Origin: an uncultured Coriobacteriaceae bacterium
GTDB lineage: Bacteria; Actinomycetota; Coriobacteriia; Coriobacteriales; Atopobiaceae
DNA: 64,000 bases
Reading direction: 5' to 3'
Assembly: GCA_902791035.1 (NCBI GenBank)
Contig: CADAUA010000001.1
Span: 1 to 64,000, forward strand
Under the pieces are notes generated by a model, which saw only the letters and a program-made list of their open reading frames with translations, had not been told where the DNA came from and did no database searches. Shown here in pieces: positions 34,449 through 45,481 of the stretch; within the stretch, counting starts at the first letter, position 1; the number at the start of each line of letters is the position of its first letter. A program made the position numbers and the translations under genes.

Positions 34449-34719
34449 CGTCCTCACCATAGGGAGCTACCGGGTCTATTCTTAGTCGAACGAGGAGGGC
34501 GAGCCCATTCACGTGCACGTGTGCGTTGGCACGCCAACGCCTGGCGCGACCAAGATCTGGCTCACGCGTGCCGGTGGGTGCGTGCTTGCCCACAACAGGG
34601 GGCAGATTCCCCTCCACGACCTGTCCGAAATCATGCGCATCCTCGAGGCACAGCACGCCTACATCTGCAGCCAGTGGAAGCGCTACTTCCTCACCGACTC
34701 CATCTCGTTCATCTGTTAG
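34441..34719 (+). pseudogene. DUF4160 protein gene with in-frame nonsense codon
   Basis: Translating from TTG at 34441 gives PSVLTIGSYRVYS, then TAG at 34483-34485, then SNEEGEPIHVHVCVG and the rest of an intact DUF4160 domain (ATKIWLTRAGGCVLAHN, ILEAQHAYICSQWKRYF) to a TAG at 34717. Family members read YFWSNE here, so TAG replaces the Trp codon TGG. Two explanations fit: a disabled gene, or translation from an internal GTG near 34513 giving a 68-residue fragment. The remaining 90 residues show no other damage, so the mutation is recent. Confidence 0.85.
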
Positions 34720-34724
34720 GTGAG

Positions 34725-34789
34725 CGGGCACCAGGGGGTACTCCCCTGCTGCCCGAAAGTGGGCACTAGGCGAATACCCCCTGGTGCCC
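34725..34789. repeat. Two adjacent GTAC-core palindromes
   Basis: First element 34725-34755 (CGGGCACCAGGGGGTACTCC...TGCCCG), second 34761-34789 (GGGCACTAGG...CCTGGTGCCC). They start 5 bp past the DUF4160 stop codon. Confidence 0.8.
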
Positions 34790-34852
34790 GGTAGGCTGCA
34801 GGTAAGAGGATGCGACGTCAAGAGGATGTCCCGCTTCTGCTGATGGTCGACG

Positions 34853-34927
34853 CTAGCATACACTCTGTGCAATGACAACCACAAAACCGCAGTTGATAGC
34901 CCATCAGTCATACAGAGTGCATGCTAG
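34853..34927. repeat. 75-bp inverted-repeat element
   Basis: Arms CTAGCATACACTCTGT and ACAGAGTGCATGCTAG match at 15 of 16 positions when paired. The interior is less GC-rich than the surroundings. Located downstream of the permuted GH3 gene; nothing else is seen in 34790-35011. Confidence 0.8.
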
Positions 34928-35011
34928 TTTCCAGATTCTGGCACGACAAGCGGCCCCACCACATCTGTGACGGAGCCGCCTGACGAGGCTATGGTTGCTC
35001 GCTACGTGACG

Positions 35012-38000
35012 CTACTTGGCGTCGGCCTCGTGCTTGCGCTTGTAGTGACGGTACTCGCTGAAGGCCACGAGCGCGATGCCGCCCACGCCGATCACGTCCA
35101 CCACGATGCGGAGAAGGTCTGCCGTCTGCATGGGCTCCTTGTAGACGCTGCCCGGGGCCGCCCCCTCCATGGCGCGGGAGTTGGCGATGGCGTAGAGCAG
35201 GTGATGCATGGACTCACGGGCCTGGCTCATGTCGCCCTGGGCCACGTCGCCCGTGCGGAAGTCCAGGTCGACGTTGGCATCCGGGGTATAGCAGAGCTTG
35301 ACGTCGGCTCCGGCCTCGATCATCTGCTTGGCCTGCATGTGGGGCTGGTGGGCAGCCGCGGAGTCGGTGATCACCCAGCCGTCGAAGCCCCACTCGTCGC
35401 GCAGGACGTTGGTGATAAGGGCATAGTCGCCACCGGCCCAGGTGGCGCCGATGCGGTTGAAGGAGCTCATGACGCCCAGGGTGGTCGGAACCTCTGCCGT
35501 CCCCATGGTCAGGCTGCCGTCCGCGGCCTTCTCCACCACGGGCTCCTCGATGTCCTCCTGCTCCACGCACATCTGGAAGGGCTTGAGGTAGAGCTCGCGG
35601 ATGGACTGCTCGTTGGCCCAGGTAACGAGGCCGCCGCCATATTCGTGGGCGTCGGCGTCGCCACGATGGTTCTCCTGGTCGTTGAGGGCGAAGTGCTTGA
35701 TGGTGGAGTACATGCCCTTCTCGGCGGCGCCGCGCACCTCGAGGGAGGCAACCTTGCCGGAGAGGAAGGGGTCCTCGGAGTAGTATTCGTTGGCACGGCC
35801 CACGTACGGGGTGCGGTGCAGGTTCATGGAGGGGGCATACCAACCGTTGGCGCCACCCAGGTTGGCGTCGTTGCCGATCATGTTGCCAAACTCATGCGCC
35901 AGCTCGGGGTTCCAGGTGCGGGCCAGGGTGCCGGAGCCGCAGTAGAGGGTGGAGGTGCCGCCCCAGACCAGGCCGGCCGCGGTGTCGGCGTCGTAGCCCC
36001 AGGGCTTGCCCACGCTCTCCAGATAGGGGGTGCCGTAGCCGCCCATGTTGATGGTCTGGTAGTAGTCGTCGAGCGTCAGCTGGTCGAGCAGCTGGTCCCA
36101 GGCGGGATCATCGTAGGACTTGCCGCGCAGGTCGATGAGGGTCAGGCCGTTCTGGGCGCCGGTGGTAACGGTGCTGGCCTCGGAGGAAAGGTTGGGGTTG
36201 CCGGAGTCGTAGGAGTCCAGGTTGGCAATAAGGTCATCAGAGGCCTGCTTGCCGTACACGTAGGCCACGCCGTCAGAGGAGTTGATCTCGTTGCCCCAGG
36301 TGGAAACGTCGCCGACCAGGGCCTCGCCGTCGTGCTCGGGCCAGGTGCCCGTCCAGTCCGCGCGGCTGAGGTAGGTGGTGCCCTCCTGCGAGGCGTCGTC
36401 GAACTGGTTGGTCACCTGGGCGCCGGTGACGGCGTCGGTGGCGTAGGCCGTGGTATCGAGCTCGGCCTGATCGAAGGAGGCCACCAGCGAGGCGTCGCCG
36501 GGCACGTCCGCACCCTTGGCCGCCAGGATGTTCTGCACGGCGGCGTGGGCGTCGGTGCCGGAGGTCACGTAGTAGGTGCCCGCGTCCATGACGTAGGTCT
36601 TGGCGCCCTTGGCGTCGTAGGAGGCCAACTGGGACTTGTCGAAGCTCACCGTGATGGTCTGGCTCTCGCCCGGCTCCAGGAGCTTGGTCTTGTCGTAGCC
36701 CACCAGCACCACGGAGCTCTTCTCCACGCCGTTGGCGCGGTCGTAGTCAGTGTAGGGGGCCTGGGCGTAGATCTCCACGGGAGTCTTGCCGGCCACGTCG
36801 CCGGTGTTCTTCACGGTCACCGTGGCCTCGAGCGTGGTGCCCTTGTCGGCCAGCGAGAAGCCCGACTGCTCGAAGCTGGTGTAGGAGAGGCCGTAGCCAA
36901 AGGGATAGACGACCTCCTTGTCGTAGTCGAAGTCCCCGGCGTTGCCCTGGCCCAGGACCGCGTCCTCGTAGCGGGTCTCGTAGTAGCGGTAGCCCACGTA
37001 GATGCCCTCGGCGTAGGTCACGTAGTGGTAGCCGGTCTCGGTACCGTCGGCCTTGGTGTAGGCGTAGTCACCCACGTTCTGCGCGGCCGGCGAGTTGAGG
37101 GCGTCGGCGGCGTAGGTGTCCACCGTGTGGCCGGAGGGGTTGATGGCGCCGGAGAAGATCTTGGCCAGGGCGGTCGTGCCACTGGTGCCAGCGGAGGGCA
37201 TCTCCACGATGGCCTTGATGTTGGGGTAGTCGGCCACCCAGTCGAACTGCAGCGGCGAGGCGGTGTTCACCAGCAGGACCACCTGGTCGTAGTTGTCGTT
37301 CAGGTACTGCAGGATCTCGCGCTCGGTGGTGTCGGGCTCGAGGTAGCTGCGGGCCTGGTCGGCGGGATTGTCCGCGTGGGCGTACATGCCGCGCGGCATG
37401 TCGCGGCCCTCGCCGGCCACGCGCTTGAGCACGAAGACGGGCACGGTGCCCTGGGCGGAGTCCAGCACGCCGGCGTCCTGCATCACGCCGAGCGGGCACT
37501 CGTTGATCGAGAAGTCCTCATCGGCACCAAAGCTGATGGAGCCCACGCCCAGCTTGTAGTCCTTGCCGGCGCCGTTGAGATAGAAGTCCTCCAGGTCCTT
37601 GTTCACGGAGAAGCCCTGGGCCTCGAAGGCGTCGTTGAGGGCGTCGTAGGAGCCGGGGCCACCACCCGTGAAGGCCGTCATGAGGCTCTGCGAGGACGTG
37701 GCGTTCTTGCTGGCCTCGCCAAAGAAGCTGAACGCGGTGCCCTGCGCGAAGGGCATGGTCTTGTCGTCGTTCTTGAGCAGGATGTAACCCTCGCCGGCCA
37801 GGCGCTCGTCGAAGTCCTGCTGGGCAACCTTGGCCTCGTCGCCGGCCGCGTAGTCGCCCTTGTAGTAGTCCAGGTCGAGCCCGGTGGTGTCCACGCCAGA
37901 GTTGTCCCAGCCGGTCTTGAGGCCGGTAAGGGCGTTGAGCATGCGCCCGTACTGTCCCAGGGCGCCGTTGCCCACCACCATGATGGCCGCAAAGGCCACC

Positions 38001-38089
38001 ACGAGCACCACCTTGAGCACGAGCTTGACCACCCGTGCCGGCTTGCTCTCGTGGAAGGGCTTGCGCGGCTTCCGTTCCTTACGTGCCAT
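35012..38089 (-). CDS. Membrane-anchored GH3 glycosidase with permuted domain order
   Basis: A 1025-residue protein. An N-terminal signal-anchor helix (about 20-42) is followed by the GH3 C-terminal sandwich domain (ILLKNDDKTMPF, SFFGEASKN), then a fibronectin III-like segment (SYTSFEQSGFSLADKG, VTVKNTGDVAGKTPVEIYAQ). The catalytic barrel comes last, with KHFALNDQENHRGDADAHEY and the nucleophile in GWVITDSAAAH (Asp 909). A second membrane helix (about 995-1015) and a basic tail close it. In most GH3 enzymes the barrel comes first. Both membrane helices suggest that the catalytic part is held outside between two anchors. Start supported by AAAGGGGAGAGGG. Confidence 0.9.
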   Translation of the reverse strand: MARKERKPRKPFHESKPARVVKLVLKVVLVVAFAAIMVVGNGALGQYGRMLNALTGLKTGWDNSGVDTTGLDLDYYKGDYAAGDEAKVAQQDFDERLAGEGYILLKNDDKTMPFAQGTAFSFFGEASKNATSSQSLMTAFTGGGPGSYDALNDAFEAQGFSVNKDLEDFYLNGAGKDYKLGVGSISFGADEDFSINECPLGVMQDAGVLDSAQGTVPVFVLKRVAGEGRDMPRGMYAHADNPADQARSYLEPDTTEREILQYLNDNYDQVVLLVNTASPLQFDWVADYPNIKAIVEMPSAGTSGTTALAKIFSGAINPSGHTVDTYAADALNSPAAQNVGDYAYTKADGTETGYHYVTYAEGIYVGYRYYETRYEDAVLGQGNAGDFDYDKEVVYPFGYGLSYTSFEQSGFSLADKGTTLEATVTVKNTGDVAGKTPVEIYAQAPYTDYDRANGVEKSSVVLVGYDKTKLLEPGESQTITVSFDKSQLASYDAKGAKTYVMDAGTYYVTSGTDAHAAVQNILAAKGADVPGDASLVASFDQAELDTTAYATDAVTGAQVTNQFDDASQEGTTYLSRADWTGTWPEHDGEALVGDVSTWGNEINSSDGVAYVYGKQASDDLIANLDSYDSGNPNLSSEASTVTTGAQNGLTLIDLRGKSYDDPAWDQLLDQLTLDDYYQTINMGGYGTPYLESVGKPWGYDADTAAGLVWGGTSTLYCGSGTLARTWNPELAHEFGNMIGNDANLGGANGWYAPSMNLHRTPYVGRANEYYSEDPFLSGKVASLEVRGAAEKGMYSTIKHFALNDQENHRGDADAHEYGGGLVTWANEQSIRELYLKPFQMCVEQEDIEEPVVEKAADGSLTMGTAEVPTTLGVMSSFNRIGATWAGGDYALITNVLRDEWGFDGWVITDSAAAHQPHMQAKQMIEAGADVKLCYTPDANVDLDFRTGDVAQGDMSQARESMHHLLYAIANSRAMEGAAPGSVYKEPMQTADLLRIVVDVIGVGGIALVAFSEYRHYKRKHEADAK

Positions 38090-38103
38090 CCCTCTCCCCT
38101 TTC

Positions 38104-38134
38104 TGTCACAGAAGTGTCTGACACTTCTGTGACA
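38104..38134. repeat. Perfect 31-bp palindrome next to the GH3 start
   Basis: Arms TGTCACAGAAGTGTC and GACACTTCTGTGACA are perfectly complementary around a single T. It is 14 bp upstream of the GH3 start codon, overlapping where the ribosome site and 5' leader lie. The core GTGTCWGACAC recurs at 61054. The remaining divergent gap to 38300 holds promoter-like sequence only. Confidence 0.9.
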
Positions 38135-38300
38135 CGTTGCGCGCCCGCGGCGCGGGCGCTCCCCTTTCAGCGTGCTTTCATCCCCATTCATAGGGTACGG
38201 ACCGGCCGCACGGTACGCCCGCGGCACAAACCCGCGATTCGGTGGCACAATCGGTTGCGTTGGCTGACGGTCTGGCAACAGGTTGGGGACTGGGAGACAG

Positions 38301-39014
38301 ATGCGCGCGCTGGTGCTGGAGGACGACGACGGGCAGGCCGCCCTGCTCGCGGGCTACATAGAGCGCTACGGGCGCGAGACGGGCGACCCCCTGCAGGTCA
38401 CGCGCCTGGCGTCCGCCTTTGCCCTCGCCGACAAGACCTGCCCGGACTTCGACATGGCCTTCCTGGACATAGGCCTTCCGGGCATCAACGGCATGGAGGC
38501 GGCCCACCTCATCCGCGAGCGCGACGAGCGCGTGCCCATCGTCTTCGTGACCGACCTGGCCCAGTACGCCGTGCGCGGCTACGAGGTGGAGGCCCTGGAC
38601 TTCGTGGTCAAGCCCGTGACCTACGCCCAGATCGCACCGCGCCTGGCCAAGATGGCCCGCGCCGCACGCGAGAACGCCCGCCGGACCCTGGCCGTGACCA
38701 CCGCCACGGGCATTCGGGTGCTGGACGTGGCGCAACTGGAGGCCGTGGAGGTCTCCAAGCACGACCTCTTCTACCATGTGGCAGGCGAGAAGGACCCCCT
38801 CCGCACCCGGGGCACCATGGCCGCCACGGCCGACGAGCTGGCGGACGCCCCCTTCATGCGCGTGTCGGCAAGCTGCCTGGTGGGCATGCCCCACATCGAG
38901 CGCATAGATGGCGACCGTATCGTCATGCGTGACGGCAAGGAGTTCTGGTTCAGTCGCGCCAAACGCAAGGGCGCCATGGAGCAGATCGCGCGCTACCTCG
39001 GGGGACGGCGATGA
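38301..39014 (+). CDS. LytTR-family response regulator
   Basis: A 237-residue regulator. The receiver domain starts MRALVLEDDDGQ, with the phosphoacceptor Asp 56 in AFLDIGLPG and conserved FVVKPV. The C-terminal LytTR DNA-binding domain (about 130-237) includes VEVSKHDLFYHVAG and FMRVSASCLVGMPHIERIDG. Family members are AgrA/ComE-like regulators. Start after GGGAGACAG. The kinase gene overlaps its end by 4 bp. Confidence 0.94.
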   Translation: MRALVLEDDDGQAALLAGYIERYGRETGDPLQVTRLASAFALADKTCPDFDMAFLDIGLPGINGMEAAHLIRERDERVPIVFVTDLAQYAVRGYEVEALDFVVKPVTYAQIAPRLAKMARAARENARRTLAVTTATGIRVLDVAQLEAVEVSKHDLFYHVAGEKDPLRTRGTMAATADELADAPFMRVSASCLVGMPHIERIDGDRIVMRDGKEFWFSRAKRKGAMEQIARYLGGRR

Positions 39015-40372
39015 GCGTGCCGGAATGGCTCGGGCCTCTGGCCTTCTCGGCTGCATTCACCCTGACCAGCATGTGGGTGCCCGTCTGGCTGGGCGTACGC
39101 AGCGCAACACGCCGCTCGCACTTCTGGGGGCGCGTGGGGCTCATCGCCCTTGTCGCTTGCGCCGAGTTTGCGACTGCGCTCGTAGCGCCCGACGTCGATT
39201 CCACAACCATCACCGCCATGCTCACGGTGGACAAGGCCTATGCCGCGGCACCGCTCCTCATATTCGCCCTTCTCCCCCTCGTGGTCCTCTTTCTCTACGA
39301 CGTGACGCCGGGGGATGCCATGTACGTCTCGGCCCAGGGATATGCCCTGCAGAACCTGGCCAGTGGCTTCGGAGAGACGCTGCGTCTGCTCGCGGGGGCG
39401 CCCATGGGCGGGGTGATGACCATGAGCCTTACATGGGCCCTCATCTCGCTTGCCCTGTACGCCGCCACGTACATGATCTTCTTTGCGCTAATCCTGCCGC
39501 GACGCAGCGGGTTTGCCGCCTGGCGCGCCACGGGCAGGGGCATGGTCGTGGCCATGGCGCTCGTGATGTTCCTCGTGATCTTCTTTGACGAGATCATCAA
39601 GGGGGCAACCGTGGCCGGCCTCGGCGTGCCCTACCTCCTGTCCCTGCGAGCCGTGCACGTGGGCACCTGCCTCTTCGTGCTCTGGGCCATGTTCCAGATG
39701 GCCTATGCCCAGGAGATGCGCCTGCAGATGGAGGCAGAGCGCTCCATACGGTCCGAGGAGGAGCGTCGCTGGGAGATGTCACGGCAGAACGTGGAGGCCA
39801 TCAACATCAAGTGCCACGACATCCGCCACCAGATCCGGAGCCTGCGGGAGGGCGGGGCGGCTGTGGACGCCTCCGCCCTTGCGGACATCGAGCACGAGGT
39901 GGAGGTATACGACTCCCTGGTGCGCACGGGCAACGCCGCGCTCGACACCGTGCTCTCCGAGAAGCGCCTGATCTGCGACCAGGCAGGCATCGAGCTCTCC
40001 GTGATGGCGGACGGGGCGGCACTTGCCTTCATGCCGCCGGCGGACCTCTACGCCCTCTTTGGCAATGCGCTCGACAATGCCATCCGTGCCGCGCGCGAGG
40101 TGGACCCGGCCTCGGGCATGGGCCGCTACATCAGCGTGGTGGTGCGCCGGGCCATGGGTATGGTGACCATACACGTGGAAAACAGCTTTGCCGGTCCCGC
40201 GCCCCAGGTCGTGGACGGCCTGCCGCAGACCACCAAGGCAGACAAGGCCAACCACGGCTTTGGCATGCTCAGCATGAGGAGGATCGCCGAGCGCTACCAC
40301 GGCAGCCTGACCGCCAGCTGCCAAGGCCAGGTCTTCAGCCTGGACGTCCTTCTCGCCCCAGCCGTGGCATGA
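39011..40372 (+). CDS. AgrC-like sensor histidine kinase (GHKL ATPase)
   Basis: A 453-residue kinase with about six N-terminal membrane segments (to about 230), a coiled-coil linker rich in Glu/Arg, the phosphoacceptor region KCHDIRHQIRSL (His 269 or 273), the N box NALDNAIRAARE and the glycine box GFGMLSMRRIAERY. This is the architecture of peptide-sensing AgrC/ComD kinases. No peptide precursor or processing protease gene is nearby, so the signal is unknown. Confidence 0.93.
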   Translation: MSVPEWLGPLAFSAAFTLTSMWVPVWLGVRSATRRSHFWGRVGLIALVACAEFATALVAPDVDSTTITAMLTVDKAYAAAPLLIFALLPLVVLFLYDVTPGDAMYVSAQGYALQNLASGFGETLRLLAGAPMGGVMTMSLTWALISLALYAATYMIFFALILPRRSGFAAWRATGRGMVVAMALVMFLVIFFDEIIKGATVAGLGVPYLLSLRAVHVGTCLFVLWAMFQMAYAQEMRLQMEAERSIRSEEERRWEMSRQNVEAINIKCHDIRHQIRSLREGGAAVDASALADIEHEVEVYDSLVRTGNAALDTVLSEKRLICDQAGIELSVMADGAALAFMPPADLYALFGNALDNAIRAAREVDPASGMGRYISVVVRRAMGMVTIHVENSFAGPAPQVVDGLPQTTKADKANHGFGMLSMRRIAERYHGSLTASCQGQVFSLDVLLAPAVA

Positions 40373-40373
40373 G

Positions 40374-40432
40374 GCGGGCACCAGGGGAGTACCCCTTAGT
40401 GCCCGCTAGGGAAGTACCCCCTAGTGCCCGCT
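40374..40432. repeat. GTAC-core palindrome with duplicated right half
   Basis: Palindrome at 40374-40406 (GCGGGCACCAGGGGAGTACC...GTGCCCGC). Its right half AGTACCCCYTAGTGCCCGCT is repeated at 40413-40432, 25 bp on. It fills the whole gap between the convergent kinase and uvrA genes. Confidence 0.9.
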
Positions 40433-43321
<2,889 letters not shown>

Positions 43322-43530
43322 GCGGCCTAGTGCCCCCTCATGCGTGAGGCGCCGGTGGGTGCCGACGCCCGGAATGTGCCGCGCACTAGTCTAACCGAGC
43401 CACGCGACTCCGCGGAGGCAGCTCCCAGCACGACACATCACGGCGAAATCTTGTTCGAGCACATGGAGCGGACGGCCGCGCCCAGGCCGAGTACGGCATT
43501 GTTGCCCAGATCCCCATCCGACGGCCGGCC

Positions 43531-43717
43531 GAAGTAGAAAGATTGGCGATCATGACGTCAAATCCGAACTTGTCGGTGTCGTCCGACCCATCGACGGCAC
43601 GAGCTTGCAGTCATACCCGAGTTGTGGGGCGCCCCAGCGGCTCCTAGGACTGAGAGGTAGTCCACGTGACACAGAAAAGCTCCGATTTGACGTCAAATCC
43701 GCCCAACCTTCTACTTC
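43531..43717. repeat. 187-bp imperfect inverted-repeat element
   Basis: Arms of about 40 bp run inward from GAAGTAG (43531) and CTACTTC (ending 43717) and contain GACGTCAAATC on the left and GATTTGACGTC on the right. The right arm includes the palindrome GATTTGACGTCAAATC. It occupies the gap upstream of uvrA and downstream of the DUF4173 gene. I see no gene in 43322-43755. Confidence 0.8.
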
Positions 43718-43755
43718 ATCGAAGTCGCAAGTGCGTTCCGAGGCGCTTGCAGGGC

Positions 43756-45183
43756 CTAGGGGCGCTCCGCGGTCAGCCACACAAGCGCAGGGCGCGTCTC
43801 GACGGGCGAGAGGTCCACCAGGTAGTCCACGTCTATTCGCTCGATCGTCCCGCTCAGGTAGCCGTCCACGTTGTATTGGGCGATCCAGACCGCCGGGCGC
43901 GAGAGGGCAAAGGTCAGCCACACCACCAGGACCACGCCCGTGCCCCATGCCACGGCCGGGAAGTCCTCGCGCAGGATGCGCGCGGCAACCACGACCAAGA
44001 GCCCAGCTATGGCCACCATACCGCCATAGGTCATGGCCCGTAGGAGCGTGAGCCCATACTCCCCCACGTAGAGGGTCATACGCCAGGCGGCCGATGCCAC
44101 GAGCACCGCCGTAAGTCCCACCAGCGTCAGCTCGAGCACAGACAGCACGAGTGAGCGGTTGGCATTCCGGCGCGTGTGCAGCGCGATGGCAAGCAGCACG
44201 AGGTTGATCACAGCCACCGCCACCAGCTGGAAGAAGCCCGTGCGCGCGTACTCCGCATAGCCACCGTTGGCCGAGGCGTCGCCAAAGAGGTAGCCAACCT
44301 GTAGCAGGGCAAAGGCCGCGTAGAGGGCGTCCATGCTCCCCAGGACTATGCCAAGCGCCACCACGGGAGCCGGCTTGGCAACGGCACCCGAGGCCGCAGG
44401 CTCCACCTCGCCATGAAGTGCCGAGTACATCAGCGAGAAGGCCAAGAGGATCAGAAGCGCGCAACGTGCCACACGAATGATGGTGCTAGGCAGCTGGTCG
44501 AGCGCGGGAAGCACCCGGGAGACCAGGTTGGCAAACGCCACGTCGGCACTTGCCAACAGGGGAACAACCGCCAAGGAGACGCCCGCGGCCGCGAGGATCC
44601 CCACCAAGGCGCTCCCCAAGGTTGACCCAGGCAGACCACGCACGGCCCGGAAGGGCAGGCCCACATGCGCGAGCTGGGCACGGGCAAAGTTGCCTGCCGA
44701 GCGCAGCCACCCCGTCACCCCCAGGGCACGCCGTACCCCAGCGCCACAGAGCGCATAGAAGGTCACCAGGCAGCACGCTCCCAGCACAAAGGCGTTGAAC
44801 GCGCGCAGCTCCTCGCACCTGTTCAGGGCAGGAACGAGCGCGCAGGCCGCGGTGGCAGCAAGCAGGGCAACCTGTCCGCGCGAGAGCTCGCGCACCCTCC
44901 CGCGCAAGGCCAGAAGCGCCGCGAAGAAGCCCATCACCAGAAGGGTCAGGTCCGCTCCGCCCATCAGCCACATGGCGGCCGACACCTCCGAGTAGTCCTG
45001 CCACAGTCTCACGCACCAGGCCACGGCCAGGCCAGCTGCCAGGCCAAGCGCCGCCCAGTCGCGCCGGCCCATCCTTGGGGGCACGACCGTGCCCTTGTCA
45101 TCCGCAGATGTCGTCTTGGTCTCGCTCGAGGCGCAGTCGTACCCCCGGGGCGCCACGGGGCGTCCCTCGTCTTGCATGCTCAT
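43756..45183 (-). CDS. DUF4173-type polytopic membrane protein
   Basis: A 475-residue membrane protein with about 12 hydrophobic segments after a polar N-terminus of about 40 residues. The stretch EYARTGFFQLVAVAVINLVL matches the hallmark of the DUF4173/DUF4153 families. Function is unknown. It is downstream of an XRE regulator and a DUF2975 gene on the same strand, a grouping seen in other Gram-positives and probably a co-regulated membrane module. Confidence 0.8.
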   Translation of the reverse strand: MSMQDEGRPVAPRGYDCASSETKTTSADDKGTVVPPRMGRRDWAALGLAAGLAVAWCVRLWQDYSEVSAAMWLMGGADLTLLVMGFFAALLALRGRVRELSRGQVALLAATAACALVPALNRCEELRAFNAFVLGACCLVTFYALCGAGVRRALGVTGWLRSAGNFARAQLAHVGLPFRAVRGLPGSTLGSALVGILAAAGVSLAVVPLLASADVAFANLVSRVLPALDQLPSTIIRVARCALLILLAFSLMYSALHGEVEPAASGAVAKPAPVVALGIVLGSMDALYAAFALLQVGYLFGDASANGGYAEYARTGFFQLVAVAVINLVLLAIALHTRRNANRSLVLSVLELTLVGLTAVLVASAAWRMTLYVGEYGLTLLRAMTYGGMVAIAGLLVVVAARILREDFPAVAWGTGVVLVVWLTFALSRPAVWIAQYNVDGYLSGTIERIDVDYLVDLSPVETRPALVWLTAERP

Positions 45184-45240
45184 GGATTGTCTCCCTTGTC
45201 ACAGGACCTCAAAGCTGGCCCGGCCGGGCACTAACAGACC

Positions 45241-45480
45241 CTAGTCCCAGCCCCTGTTGCCCCCGTCGTCCTTGCCAGGCACATATTCCAGCAGGTCACC
45301 GGGCTGGCAGTCCAGCTCCCTGCAGATCGCCTCGAGCGTTGAGAAGCGCACGGCCTTGGCCTTCCCGTTCTTGAGGATGGAGAGGTTTGGCACCGTCACG
45401 CCCACACGCTCGGAGAGCTCGGTGAGGGTCATCTTGCGCCTGGCCAGCGCCACGTCCAGATTCACCGCTATGCGTCCCAC
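45241..45480 (-). CDS. Short XRE-family (YozG-like) transcriptional regulator
   Basis: A 79-residue Cro/CI-type helix-turn-helix protein: VALARRKMTLTELSERVGVT, PNLSILKNGKAKAVRFSTLE, ICRELDCQPGDLLEY. It is almost only the HTH domain. The start is 1-2 bp from the DUF2975 stop. It probably represses its own operon through the TTATCG sites at 45993-46030. Confidence 0.9.
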   Translation of the reverse strand: MGRIAVNLDVALARRKMTLTELSERVGVTVPNLSILKNGKAKAVRFSTLEAICRELDCQPGDLLEYVPGKDDGGNRGWD

Positions 45481-45481
45481 G

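Noticed and set aside
34483-34485. Stop-codon reassignment (TAG as Trp)
   Set aside because: TAG ends many intact genes in this window, e.g. gap, mrp and the symporter gene.
43340-43537. Possible small gene (65 codons) upstream of uvrA
   Set aside because: No ribosome site, no family resemblance, low-complexity composition, and position in a repeat-rich gap.
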